Shown here in pieces: positions 12,801-25,020 of a stretch of 64,000 bases of DNA. The translations under genes were made by a program, and so were the position numbers. Numbering within the stretch: the first letter of the stretch is position 1; each line of letters starts with the position of its first letter. The notes below the pieces were generated by a model that was not told the origin of the DNA, did not search any database, and saw only the letters and a program-made list of their open reading frames with translations. Location: NCBI RefSeq assembly GCF_050948215.1, contig NW_027488869.1, forward strand, positions 1 through 64,000, read 5' to 3'. The DNA is from Halictus rubicundus. Lineage: Eukaryota; Arthropoda; Insecta; Hymenoptera; Halictidae.

Positions 12801-14800
12801 ATAGAGGATAGGATAAGGTAGAGGATAGGATAGGATAGAGGATCGGATAGAGGATAGGATACGATAGAGGATCGGATAGAGGATAGGATAGGATAAAGGA
12901 TAGGATAGGATAGGATAGAGGATAGGATAGGATAGAGGATAGGATAGGATAGAGGATAGGATAGGATAGAGGATAGGATAGGATAGAGGATAGGATAGGA
13001 TAGAGGATAGGATAGGATAGAGGATAGGATAGGATGGGATGGAGGATAGGGTAGGATAGAGGATATAATAGGATTGAGGAAACGATAGGATAGAGGATTG
13101 GATATGATAGAGGATAGGAAAGAGGATAGAATAGGATAGAGGATAGGATAGAGGATAGGATGGAGGATAGGATAAGATAGAGGATAGGATAGAGGATAGG
13201 ATAGAGCATAGGATAAGATAGAGGATAGGATAGAGGATAGGATAGAGGATAGGATAGAGGATAGGATAAGATAAAGGATAGGATAAGATAGAGGATAGGA
13301 TAGAGGATAGGATAGAGGATAGGATAGAAGATAGGATAAGATAGAGGATAGGATAGGATAGAGGATCGGATAGAGGATAGGATACGATAGAGGATCGGAT
13401 AGAGGATAGGATAGGATAAAGGATAGGATAGGATAGGATAGAGGATAGGATAGGATGGGATGGAGGATAGGATAGGATAGAGGATAGGATAGGATAGAGC
13501 ATAGGATAGGATAGAGGATAGGATAGGATGGGATGGAGGATAGGATAGGATAGAGGATATAATAGGATTGAGGAAAGGATAGGATAGAGGATAGGATAGG
13601 ATAGATGATAGGATAGGATAGAGGATCTGATAGCGGATAGGATAGGATAGAGGATCGGATAGAGGATAGGATGGGATAGAGGATAGGATAGGATACAGGA
13701 AAGGATAGGATAGAGGATAGGATAGGTAATTGGATAGGATAGAGGATAGGATAAGGTAGAGGATAGTACAGGATAGACGATCGGATAGGATAGAGGATAG
13801 GATAGGATAGAGGATAGGATAGGATAGAGGATAGGATAGGATAGAGGATAGAATAGGATAGAGGATAGGATAGGATAGAGGATCTGATAGAGGATAGGAT
13901 AGGATGGAGGATAGGATAGGATAGAGGATAGGATAGGATAGAGGTTAGTATAGGATAGAGGATAGGATAGAATGGAGGGTAGGTTAGGATAAAGGATAGA
14001 ATAGGATAGAGGATAGGATAGGATAGGATAGGATAGAGGATATAATAGGATTGTGGAAAGGATAGGATAGAGGATAGGATAAGATAGAGCATAGGATAGG
14101 AAAGAGGATAGGATAGGATAGAGGATAGGACAGAGGATAGGATAGAGGATAGGATAAGATAGAGGATAGGATAAGATAGAGGATAGGATAGAGGATAGGA
14201 TAGAGGATAGGATAGAGGATAGGATAAGATAGAGGATGGGATAGGATAGAGGATCGGATAGAGGATAGGATACGATAGAGGACCGGATAGAGAATACGAT
14301 AGGATAAAGGATAGGATAGGATAGGATAGAGGATAGGATAGGATAGAGGATAGGATAGGATAGAGGATAGGATAGGATAGAGGATAGGATAGGATAGAGG
14401 ATAGGATAGGATAGAGGATAGGATAGGGTAGAGGATAGGATAGGATAGAGGATAGGATAGGATAGAGGAAAGGATGGGATAGAGGATAGGATAGGATAGA
14501 GGATAGGATAGGAAAGAGGGTAGGATAGGATAGAGGATAGGATAGGATAGAGGATAGGATAGGATAGAGGATAGGATGGGATAGAGGTTGGATAGGATAA
14601 AGGATAGGATAGGATAGGGGATAGGATAGGATAGAGGATAGGATGGGATAGAGGATAAAATAGGATAGAGGATAGGATAGGATAGAGGTTAGGATAGGAT
14701 AGAAGATAGGATAGGATAGAGGATAGGATATCATAGAGGATAGGATAGGATAGAGGATAGGATATGATAGAGGATAGGATAGGATGCGATAGAGGATAGG
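9816..14800 (+). repeat. 4,985-bp HOR, copy 2
   Basis: Each marker of copy 1 is present in the same order, down to private variants such as GGTAATTGG (13,725) and GTACAGGATAGACGATCGG (13,766). Copies match up to about 9,815/14,800 and diverge just after. The matching range is therefore about one period, which is what a simple two-copy tandem duplication leaves. Confidence 0.93.
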
Positions 14801-15785
14801 ATAGAGGATCGGATAGAGGATAGGATAGGATAGAGGATCGGATAGAGGATAGGATAGGATAGAGGATAGGATAGGATAGAGGATAGGATAGGATAGAGGA
14901 TAGAGTAGGATAGAGGATAGGATAGGATAGAGGATAGGATAGGATAGAGGATAGGATAGGATAGAGGTTGGATAGGATAAAGGATAGGATAGGATAGGGG
15001 ATAGGATAGGATAGAGGATAGGATAGGATAGAGGATAAAATAGGATAGAGGATAGGATAGGATAGAGGTTAGGATAGGATAGAAGATAGGATAGGATAGA
15101 GGATAGGATATCATAGAGGATAGGATAGGATAGAGGATAGGATATGATAGAGGATAGGATAGGATGCGATAGAGGATAGGATAGAGGATCGGATAGAGGA
15201 TAGGATAGGATAGAGGATCGGATAGAGGATAGGATAGGATAGAGGATAGGATAGGATAGAGGATAGAGTAGGATAGAGGATAGGATAGGATAGAGGATAG
15301 TATAGGATAGAGGATAGGATAGAATAGAGGATAGGATACGATAAAGGATAGGATAGCATAGAGGATAGGATAGGATAGGATAGAGGATAGGATAGGATAG
15401 GATAGAGGATAGGATAGAGGATAGGATAGGATAGGATAGAGGATAGGATAGGATAGAGGATAGTATAGGATAGAGGATAGGATAGGATAGAGTATACGAT
15501 AGAGGATTGGATATGATAGAGGATAGGATAGAGGATACGATAGAGGATTGGATATGATAGAGGATAGGATAGAGGATAGAATAGGATAGAGGATAGGATA
15601 GAGGATAGGATAGAGGATAGGATAAGATAGAGGATAGGATAGAGGATAGGATAGAGGATAGGATAAGATAGAGGATAGGATAGAGGATAGGATAGAGGAT
15701 AGGATAGAGGATAGGATAGAGGATAGGATAGAGGATAGGATAAGATAGAGGATAGGATAAGATAGAGGATAGGATAGAGGATAGG
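14584..15785 (+). repeat. Partial HOR copy matching 11,599-12,780
   Basis: The shift is 2,985 at GAGGTTGG (11,599/14,584 and 11,979/14,964), GAGTAGG (12,281/15,266), ACGATAAAGG (12,353/15,338) and GAGTATACG (12,505/15,490). It rises to 3,009 inside the 12-bp island (AAGATAG 12,733/15,742), which means two extra 12-bp monomers. The match ends at about 15,785, inside the island. Confidence 0.9.
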
Positions 15786-17040
15786 ATGGAGGATAGGATA
15801 AGATAGAGGATAGGATAGAGGATAGGATAGAGCATAGGATAAGATAGAGGATAGGATAGAGGATAGGATAGAGGATAGGATAGAGGATAGGATAAGATAA
15901 AGGATAGGATAAGATAGAGGATAGGATAGAGGATAGGATAGAGGATAGGATAGAAGATAGGATAAGATAGAGGATAGGATAGGATAGAGGATCGGATAGA
16001 GGATAGGATACGATAGAGGATCGGATAGAGGATAGGATAGGATAAAGGATAGGATAGGATAGGATAGAGGATAGGATAGGATGGGATGGAGGATAGGATA
16101 GGATAGAGGATAGGATAGGATAGAGCATAGGATAGGATAGAGGATAGGATAGGATGGGATGGAGGATAGGATAGGATAGAGGATATAATAGGATTGAGGA
16201 AAGGATAGGATAGAGGATAGGATAGGATAGATGATAGGATAGGATAGAGGATCTGATAGCGGATAGGATAGGATAGAGGATCGGATAGAGGATAGGATGG
16301 GATAGAGGATAGGATAGGATACAGGAAAGGATAGGATAGAGGATAGGATAGGTAATTGGATAGGATAGAGGATAGGATAAGGTAGAGGATAGTACAGGAT
16401 AGACGATCGGATAGGATAGAGGATAGGATAGGATAGAGGATAGGATAGGATAGAGGATAGGATAGGATAGAGGATAGAATAGGATAGAGGATAGGATAGG
16501 ATAGAGGATCTGATAGAGGATAGGATAGGATGGAGGATAGGATAGGATAGAGGATAGGATAGGATAGAGGTTAGTATAGGATAGAGGATAGGATAGAATG
16601 GAGGGTAGGTTAGGATAAAGGATAGAATAGGATAGAGGATAGGATAGGATAGGATAGGATAGAGGATATAATAGGATTGTGGAAAGGATAGGATAGAGGA
16701 TAGGATAAGATAGAGCATAGGATAGGAAAGAGGATAGGATAGGATAGAGGATAGGACAGAGGATAGGATAGAGGATAGGATAAGATAGAGGATAGGATAA
16801 GATAGAGGATAGGATAGAGGATAGGATAGAGGATAGGATAGAGGATAGGATAAGATAGAGGATGGGATAGGATAGAGGATCGGATAGAGGATAGGATACG
16901 ATAGAGGACCGGATAGAGAATACGATAGGATAAAGGATAGGATAGGATAGGATAGAGGATAGGATAGGATAGAGGATAGGATAGGATAGAGGATAGGATA
17001 GGATAGAGGATAGGATAGGATAGAGGATAGGATAGGATAG
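15786..17040 (+). repeat. Partial HOR copy matching 13,160-14,410
   Basis: The shift is a constant 2,626 at ATGGAGG (13,160/15,786), GATCTGATAGCGG (13,625/16,251), GGTAATTGG (13,725/16,351), GTACAGG (13,766/16,392), GAATGGAGGG (13,971/16,597), TTGTGG (14,051/16,677) and GGACCGG (14,281/16,907). The left edge joins directly to the preceding partial copy, skipping about 380 bp of the parent HOR (about 12,780-13,160): a deletion or exchange junction. Confidence 0.9.
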
Positions 17041-17429
17041 AGGATAGGATACTATAGAGGATAGGATAGGATGGGATGGAGGATAGGATAGGATAGAGGA
17101 TATAATAGGATTGAGCAAAGGATAGGATACAGGATAGGATAGGATAGATGATAGGATAGGATAGAAGATAGGATAGGATAGAGGATAGGATACGATAGAG
17201 GATCGGATAGAGGATAGGATAGGATAAAGGATAGGATAGGATAGGATAGAGGATAGGATAGGATAGAGGATAGGATAGGATATAGGATAGGATAGGATAG
17301 AGGATAGGATAGGATAGAGGATAGGATAGGATAGAGGATAGGATAGGATAGAGGATAGGATAGGATAGAGGATAGGATAGGATAGAGGATAGGATAGGAT
17401 AGAGGATAGGATAGGATAGAGGATAGGAT
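17041..17429 (+). repeat. Bridging satellite segment after the last 5 kb-type copy
   Basis: This opens with an ACTATAGAGG variant at about 17,051. It holds the GGGATGGAGG box and a private GATTGAGCAAAGG (17,111), which recurs at 18,402, followed by near-pure 17-bp monomers. Nothing resembling a gene is present. Confidence 0.75.
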
Positions 17430-18180
17430 AGGATGGGATGGAGGATAGGGTAGGATAGAGGATATAATAGGATTGAGGAAAGGATAGGATAGAGGATTGG
17501 ATATGATAGAGGATAGGAAAGAGGATAGAATAGGATAGAGGATAGGATAGAGGATAGGATGGAGGATAGGATAAGATAGAGGATAGGATAGAGGATAGGA
17601 TAGAGCATAGGATAAGATAGAGGATAGGATAGAGGATAGGATAGAGGATAGGATAGAGGATAGGATAAGATAAAGGATAGGATAAGATAGAGGATAGGAT
17701 AGAGGATAAGATAGAGGATAGGATAGGATAGAGGATCGGATAGAGGATAGGATACGATAGAGGATCGGATAGAGGATAGGATAGGATAAAGGATAGGATA
17801 GGATAGGATAGAGGATAGGATAGGATGGGATGGAGGATAGGATAGGATAGAGGATAGGATAGGATAGAGCATAGGATAGGATAGAGGATAGGATAGGATG
17901 GGATGGAGGATAGGATAGGATAGAGGATATAATAGGATTGAGGAAAGGATAGGATAGAGGATAGGATAGGATAGATGATAGGATAGGATAGAGGATCTGA
18001 TAGCGGATAGGATAGGATAGAGGATCGGATAGAGGATAGGATGGGATAGAGGATAGGATAGGATACAGGAAAGGATAGGATAGAGGATAGGATAGGTAAT
18101 TGGATAGGATAGAGGATAGGATAAGGTAGAGGATAGTACAGGATAGACGATCGGATAGGATAGAGGATAGGATAGGATAG
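17430..18180 (+). repeat. Partial HOR copy matching 13,030-13,790
   Basis: GATAGGGTAGG (13,049/17,448) and GATTGAGGAAA (13,072/17,471) give a shift of 4,399, falling to 4,370 at GTACAGG (13,766/18,136) because 29 bp (one 17-mer plus one 12-mer) is missing near 17,705. The base after GAGGAAA is G here, against C at 13,083. Confidence 0.86.
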
Positions 18181-19114
18181 AGGATAGGATAGAGGATAGG
18201 ATAGGATAGAGTATACGATAGAGGATTGGATATGATAGAGGATAGGATAGAGGAGAGATAGGTAATTGGATAGGATAGAGGATAGGATAAGGTAGAGGAT
18301 AGTATAGGATAGAGGATCGGATAGGATAGAGGATAGGATAGGATAGAGGATAGGATAGGATGGGATGGAGGATAGGATAGGATAGAGGATATAATAGGAT
18401 TGAGCAAAGGATAGGATAGAGGATAGGATAGGATAGAGGATAGGATAGGATAGAGTATACGATAGAGTATTGGATATGATAGAGGATAGGATAGAGGATA
18501 CGATAGAGGATTGGATAAGATAGAGGATAGGATAGAGGATAGGATAGAGGATAGGATAAGATAGAGGATAGGATAGAGGATAGGATAGAGGATAGGATAA
18601 GATAGAGGATAGGATAGGATAGAGGATCGGATAGAGGATAGGATAGGATAAAGGATAGTATAGGATAGAGGATAGGATAGAATAGAGGATACGATAGGAT
18701 AAAGGATAGGATAGAATAGAGGATAGGATAGGATAGGATAGTGGATAGGATAGGATAAAGGATAGGATAGGTTACGATAGAGGATAGGATAGATGATAGG
18801 ATAGGATAGAGGATCTGATAGCGGATAGGATAGGATAGAGGATCGGATAGAGGATAGGATGGGATAGAGGATAGGATAGGATACAGGAAAGGATAGGATA
18901 GAGGATAGGATAGGTAATTGGATAGAATAGAGGATAGGATACGATAAAGGATAGGATAGCATAGAGGATAGGATAGGATAGGATAGAGGATAGGATAGGA
19001 TAGGATAGAGGATAGGATAGAGGATAGGATAGGATAGGATAGAGGATAGGATAGGATAGAGGATAGTATAGGATAGAGGATAGGATAGGATAGAGGAAAG
19101 GATAGGATAGAGGA
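18181..19114 (+). repeat. Shuffled mosaic segment
   Basis: Short pieces bearing markers of the neighbouring blocks follow each other in new orders. These include GGTAATTGG boxes at about 18,250 and 18,910, GAGTATACG followed by GAGTATTGG, GATCTGATAGCGG near 18,810, and a junction reading GAGGAGAGATAGGTAATTGG near 18,250 that breaks the normal monomer phase. It is most simply a set of small exchange or deletion scars. Confidence 0.75.
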
Positions 19115-21275
19115 TTGGATAGGTAATTGGATAGGATAGAGGATAGGATAGGATAGAGTATACGATAGAGTATTGGATATGATAGAGGATAGGATAGAGG
19201 ATACGATAGAGGATTGGATATGATAGAGGATAGGATAGAGGATAGAATAGGATAGAGGATAGGATAGAGGATAGGATAGAGGATAGGATAAGATAGAGGA
19301 CAGGATAGAGGATAGGATAGAGGATACGATAGAGGATTGGATAAGATAGAGGATAGGATAGAGGATAGGATAGAGTATAGGATAAGATAGAGGATAGGAT
19401 AGAGGATAGGATAGAGGATAGGATAAGATAGAGGATAGGATAGGATAGAGGATAGTATAGGATAGAGGATAGGATAGAATAGAGGATAGGATAGGATAAA
19501 GGATAGGATAGAATAGAGGATAGGATAGGATAGGATAGTGGATAGGATAGGATAAAGGATAGGATAGGTTACGATAGAGGATAGGATAAAGGATAGGATA
19601 GGTTACGATAGAGGATAGGATAGATGATAGGATAGGATAGAGGATCTGATAGCGGATAGGATAGGATAGAGGATCGGATAGAGGATAGGATGGGATAGAG
19701 GATAGGATAGGATACAGAAAACGATAGGATAGAGGATAGGATAGGTAATTGGATAGGATAGAGGATAGTATAGGATGGAGGATAGGATAGGATAGAGGAT
19801 AGGATAGGATAAAGGATAGGATAGGATAGAGGATAGGATAGGATAGAGGATAGGATAGGATAGAGGATAGCATAGAATAGAGGATAGGATAGGATAGGAT
19901 AGTGGATAGGATAGTGGATAGGATAGGATAAAGGATAGGATAGGATACGATAGAGGATAGGATAGATGATAGGATAGGATAGAGGATCTGATAGCGGATA
20001 GGATAGCATAGAGGATCGGATAGAGGATAGGATGGGATAGAGGATAGGATAGGATAGAGGAAAGGATAGGATAGAGGATAGGATAGGTAATTGGATAGGA
20101 TAGAGGATAGGATAAGGTAGAGGATAGTATAGGATAGAGGATCGGATAGGATAGAGAATAGGATAGGATAGGATAGAGGATAGGATAGGATGGGATGGAG
20201 GATAGGATAGGATAGAGGATATAATAGGATTGAGGAAAGGATAGGATAGAGGATAGGATAGGATCGAGAATAGGATTGGATAGAGGATCGGATAGAGGAT
20301 AGGATAGGATAGAGGATAGTATAGGATAGAGGATAGGATAGGATAGAGGATAGGATAGGATAGAGGTTGGATAGGATAAAGGATAGGATAGGATAGGGGA
20401 TAGGATAGGGGATAGGATAGGGGATAGGATAGGATAGAGGATAGGATAGGATAGAGGATAAAATATGATAGAGGATAGGATAGGATAGAGGTTAGGATAG
20501 GATAGAAGATAGGATAGGATAGAGGATAGGATAGGATAGAGGATAGGATAGGATTGAGGATAGGATATGATAGAGGATAGGATAAGATAGAGGATAGGAT
20601 TGGATAGAGGATCGGATAGAGGATAGGATTGGATAGAGGATAGGATAGGATAGAGGATAGAGTAGGATAGAGGATAGGATAGGATAGAGGATAGTATAGG
20701 ATAGAGGATAGGATAGAATAGAGGATAGGATACGATAAAGGATAGGATAGCATAGAGGATAGGATAGGATAGGATAGAGGATAGGATAGGATAGGATAGA
20801 GGATAGGATAGAGGGTAGGATAGGATAGGATAGAGCATAGGATAGGATAGAGGATAGTATAGGATAGAGGATAGGATAGGATAGAGGAAAGGATAGGATA
20901 GAGGATAGGATAGGATAGAGTATACGATAGAGGATTGGATATGATAGAGGATAGGATAGAGGATACGATAGAGGATTGGATATGATAGAGGATAGGATAG
21001 AGGATAGAATAGGATAGAGGATAGGATAGAGGATAGGATAGAGGATAGGATAAGATAGAGGACAGGATAGAGGATAGGATAGAGGATAGGATAGAGGATA
21101 GGATAAGATAGAGGATAGGATAGGATAGAGGATAGGATAGAGGATAGGATAGAGGATAGGATAGGAGAGAGCATAGGATAGGAAAGAGAATAGGATAGGA
21201 TAAAGGATAGGATAGGGTAGGATAGAGGATAGGATAGGATAGAGGATAGGATAGGATAGAGGATAGGATAGGATA

Positions 21276-21760
21276 GAGGATAGGATAGGATGGGATGGAG
21301 GATAGGATAGGATAGAGGATATAATAGGATTGAGGAAAGGATAGGATAGAGGATAGGATAGGATAGAGGATAGGATAGGATAGAGTATACGATAGTGGAT
21401 TGGATATGATAGAGGATAGGATAGAGGATACGATAGAGGATAGGATAGATGATAGGATAGGATAGAGGATCTGATAGCGGATAGGATAGGATAGAGGATC
21501 GGATAGAGGATAGGATGGGATAGAGGATAGGATAGGATACAGGAAAGGATAGGATAGAGGATAGGATAGGTAATTGGATAGGATAGAGGATAGGAGAAGG
21601 TAGAGGATAGTATAGGATAGAAGATCGGATAGGATAGAGGATAGGATATAATAGAGGATAGGATAGGATGGGATGGAGGATAGGATAGGATAGAGGATAT
21701 AATAGGATTGAGGAAAGGATAGGATAGAGGATAGGATAGGATAGAGGATAGGATAGGATA
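21276..21760 (+). repeat. 485-bp segment absent from the distal copy
   Basis: The flanking markers at 21,171 and 21,761 are 590 bp apart here but only 105 bp apart at 52,622 and 52,727. The extra piece contains the GGGATGGAGG box, GATATAATAGG, GATCTGATAGCGG and GGTAATTGG (about 21,568), so it is made of the same satellite and is not a foreign insertion. Whether it was gained here or lost there cannot be decided. The ends are known only to within a monomer. Confidence 0.82.
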
Positions 21761-23984
21761 GAGTATACGATAGAATATTGGATATGATAGAGGATAGGAT
21801 AGAGGATACGATAGAGGATTGGATAAGATAGAGGATAGGATAGAGGATAGGATAGAGGATAGGATAAGATAGAGGATAGGATAGAGGATAGGATATAGGA
21901 TAGGATAATATAGAGGATAGGATAGGATAGAGGATCGGATAGAGGATAGGATAGGATAGAGGATAGTATAGGATAGAGGATAGGATAGAATAGAGGATAC
22001 GATAGGATAAAGGATAGGATAGAATAGAGGATAGGGTAGGATAGGATAGTGGATAGGATAGGATAAAGGATAGGATAGGTTACGATAGAGGATAGGATAG
22101 ATGATAGGATAGGATAGAGGATCTGATAGCGGATAGGATAGGATAGAGGATCGGATAGAGGATAGGATGGGATAGAGGATAGGATAGGATACAGAAAACG
22201 ATAGGATAGAGGATAGGATAGGTAATTGGATAGGATAGAGGATAGTATAGGATAGAGGATAGGATAGGATAGAGGATAGGATAGGATAAAGGATAGGATA
22301 GGATAGAGGAGAGGATAGGATAGAGGATAGGATAGGATAGAGGATAGGATAGAATAGAGGATAGGATAGGATAGGATAGTGGATAGGTTAGGATAAAGGA
22401 TAGGATAGGATACGATAGAGGATAGGATAGGATGGGATGGAGGATAGGATAGGATAGAGGATATAATAGGATTGAGGAAAGGATAGGATAGAGGATAGGA
22501 TAGGATAGAGGATAGGATTGGATAGAGGATCGGATAGAGGATAGGATAGGATAGAGGATAGTAAAGGATAGAGGATAGGATAGGATAGAGGATAGGATAG
22601 GATAGAGGTTGGATAGGATAAAGGATAGGATAGGATAGGGGATAGGATAGGATAGAGGATAGGATAGGATAGAGGATAAAATAGGATAGAGGATAGGATA
22701 GGATAGAGGTTAGGATAGGATAGAAGATAGGATAGGATAGAGGATAGGATAGGATAGAGGATAGGATAGGATTGAGGATAGGATAGGATAGAGTATACAA
22801 TAGAGGTTTGGATATGATGGAGGATAGGATAGGGTAGAGGATAGGATAGGATACAGGATAGGATAGGATAGAGGATAGGATAGGATAAAGGATAGGATAG
22901 GATAGAGGATAGTATAGGATAGAGGATAGGATAGAATAGAGGATAGGATACGATAAAGGATAGGATAGCATAGAGGATAGGATAAGATAGGATAGAGGAT
23001 AGGATAGGATAGGATAGAGGATAGGATAGGATAGAGTATACAATAGAGGATTGAATATGATAGAGGATAGGATATAGGATACGATAGAGGATTGGATATG
23101 ATAGAGGATAGGATAGAGGATAGAATAGGATAGAGGATAGGATAGAGGATAGGATAGAGGATAGGATAGAGGATAGGATAGAGGATAGGATAGAGGATAG
23201 GATAGAGGATAGGATAGGATAGAGTATACGATAGAGGATTGGATATGATAGAGGATAGGATAGAGGATACGATAGAGGATTGGATATGATAGAGGATAGG
23301 ATAGAGGATAGAATAGGATAGAGGATAGGATAGAGGATAGGATAGAGGGTAGGATAGTGGATAGGATAGGATAGAGGATAGGATAGGATAAAGGATAGGA
23401 TAGAGGATAGAATAGGATAGAGGATAGGATAGAGGATAGGATAGAGGATAGGATAGGATAGAGTATACGATAGAGGATTGGATATGATGGAGGATAGGAT
23501 AGAGGATACGATAGAGGATTGGATATGATAGAGGATAGGATAGAGGATAGAATAGGATAGAGCATAGGATAGAGGATAGGATAGAGGATAGGATAGAGGA
23601 TAGGATAAGATAGAGGACAGGATAGAGGATAGGATAGAGGATAGGATAGAGGATAGGATAGAGGATAGGATAAGATAGAGGATAGGATAGGATAGAGGAT
23701 AGGATAGAGGATAGGATAGGATAGAGCATAGGATAGGAAAGAGGATTGGATAGGATAAAGGATAGGATAGGGTAGGATAGAGGATAGGATAGGATAGAGG
23801 ATAGGATAGGATAGAGGATAGGATAGGATAGAGGATAGGATAGGATGGGTTGGAGGATAGGATAGGATAGAGGATATAATAGGATTGAGGAAAGGATAGG
23901 ACAGAGGATAGGATAGGATAGAGGATAGGATAGGATACGATAGAGGATAGGATAGATGATAGGATAGGATAGAGGATCTGATAG

Positions 23985-25020
23985 CGGATAGGATAGGATA
24001 GAGGATCGGATAGAGGATAGGATAGGATAGCGGATAGTATATAATAGAGTATAGAATAGGATAAAGGATAGGATAGGATAGGGGATTCGTTGGATAGAGG
24101 ATAGGATAGGATAGAGGATAGGATAGGATAGCGGATAGTATAGGATAGAGAATAGAATAGGATAAAGGATAGGATAGGATAGAGGATAGGATAGGATTGA
24201 GGATAGGATAGGATAGAGGATACGATACGATAGAGGAAAGGATAGGGGATTGGATAGGATTGAGGATACGATAGGATAGAGGATAGGATCGGATAGAGGA
24301 TAGGATAGGTGATTGGATTGGATAGAGGATAGGATAGGATAGAGGATAGGATACTATATAGGATAGGATAGGATAGAGGATAGGATAGGATAGAAGATAG
24401 GATAGGATAGAGGATAGGATAGGATAGAGGATAGGGTAGGATAGAGGATGGGATAGGGTAGAGGATGGGATAGGATAGAGGATACGATAGGATGGAGGGT
24501 AGGATAGGACAGAGGATGGGATGGGATAGAGGATACGATATATTACAGGATAGGATAGGATAGAGGATAGGATAGGATAGAGTATGGGATAGGATTGAGG
24601 ATAGGATAGGATTGAGGATGCGATAGGATAGAGGATAGGATAGCATAGAGGATTGGATAGGATACAGGATAGGATTGAGGATAGGACAGGATAGAGAATA
24701 GGATATAATAGAGGATAGGATCCGATAGAGGATAGGATAGGGGATTCGTTGGATAGAGGATAGGATAGGATAGAGGATACGATAGGATAGCGGATAGGAT
24801 AGGATAGAGTATAGAATAGGTTAAAGGATAGGATAGGATAGAAGATAGGATAGGATAGAGGATAGGATAGAATAGCGGATAGGATAGGATAGAGGATAGG
24901 AAAGGATAGTGGATAGGATAAGTTAGAGGATAGGATAGGATATAGGATATTATAGGATACAGGATAGGATAGGATAGAGGGTAGGGTAGGATAGAGGATG
25001 GGATAGGATAGAGGATGGGA
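23985..25020 (+). repeat. Region 3 element A, copy A1
   Basis: Element A begins at GAGGATCGG and holds GCGGATAGTATATAATAG (24,030), GATTCGTTGG twice, GATACGATACG, GGTGATTGG, TATTACAGG (24,541), GGATCCG and GGTTAAAGG (24,831). It recurs at +3,911 to +3,901 (A2) and +4,938 (A3). A1 lies directly after a GATCTGATAGCGG box, as A2 does. Confidence 0.87.

Larger units (their letters stand above)
1129..15330 (+). repeat. Eleven-copy EcoRV-marked module family
   Basis: A module of about 300 bp recurs with fixed internal order: GAGGTTGG, AAAGG, GGGGATAGG, GATAAAATAGG, GAGGTTAGG, GATATC (EcoRV), ATATGATAG, GCGATAG, GGATCGG and usually GAGTAGG. GATATC lies at 1,272; 2,328; 2,708; 4,684; 6,757; 7,137; 9,742; 11,742; 12,122; 14,727; 15,107, in each case 143 bp after GAGGTTGG. 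The spacings are 1,056, 380, 1,976, 2,073, 380, 2,605, 2,000, 380, 2,605 and 380. The recurring 380/2,605/2,000 order adds up to the 4,985-bp HOR. I found no GATATC after 15.2 kb; relatives lacking it occur near 20,363, 22,613, 51,812, 53,573, 59,825 and 61,593. Confidence 0.9.
1638..15785 (+). repeat. Family of seven 12-bp-monomer islands
   Basis: Within the 17-bp background, islands begin with GAGTATACGATAGAGGATTGG and run mainly in 12-bp steps (GGATAGGATAGA) with repeated AAGATAG variants. Starts are 1,638; 3,091; 5,147; 7,520; 10,149; 12,505; 15,490. Five of them end at AAGGTAGAGG (3,401; 5,457; 7,830; 10,459; 12,815), and each of those measures exactly 310 bp from start marker to end marker. 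The first and last end differently. Twelve is a multiple of three, so in these islands each - frame reads a different four-residue cycle (SILS, LSYP, YPIL), unlike the 17-bp parts. Confidence 0.9.
19115..25020 (+). repeat. Large block recurring at 50,566 onward (proximal copy)
   Basis: The shift to the distal copy is 31,451 at GGTAATTGG (19,122/50,573) and at GCATAGG (21,171/52,622), 30,966 after a 485-bp difference (GAGTATAC 21,761/52,727; GGTTTGG 22,805/53,771), and 31,472 after a 506-bp difference in the other direction (GTATAGG 22,912/54,384; CAATAGAGG 23,041/54,513). Over 19,569-20,753 the two copies differ in translation at one site (G 19,778, A 51,229). The block also holds 12-bp islands near 19,140-19,440, 20,920-21,120 and 23,030-23,350. 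Its right end overlaps element A1 of the next region. Confidence 0.9.

Noticed and set aside
21276..21760. Mobile element explaining the 485-bp length difference
   Set aside because: The piece consists of ordinary monomers with the local markers, without terminal inverted repeats, target-site duplication or coding capacity.
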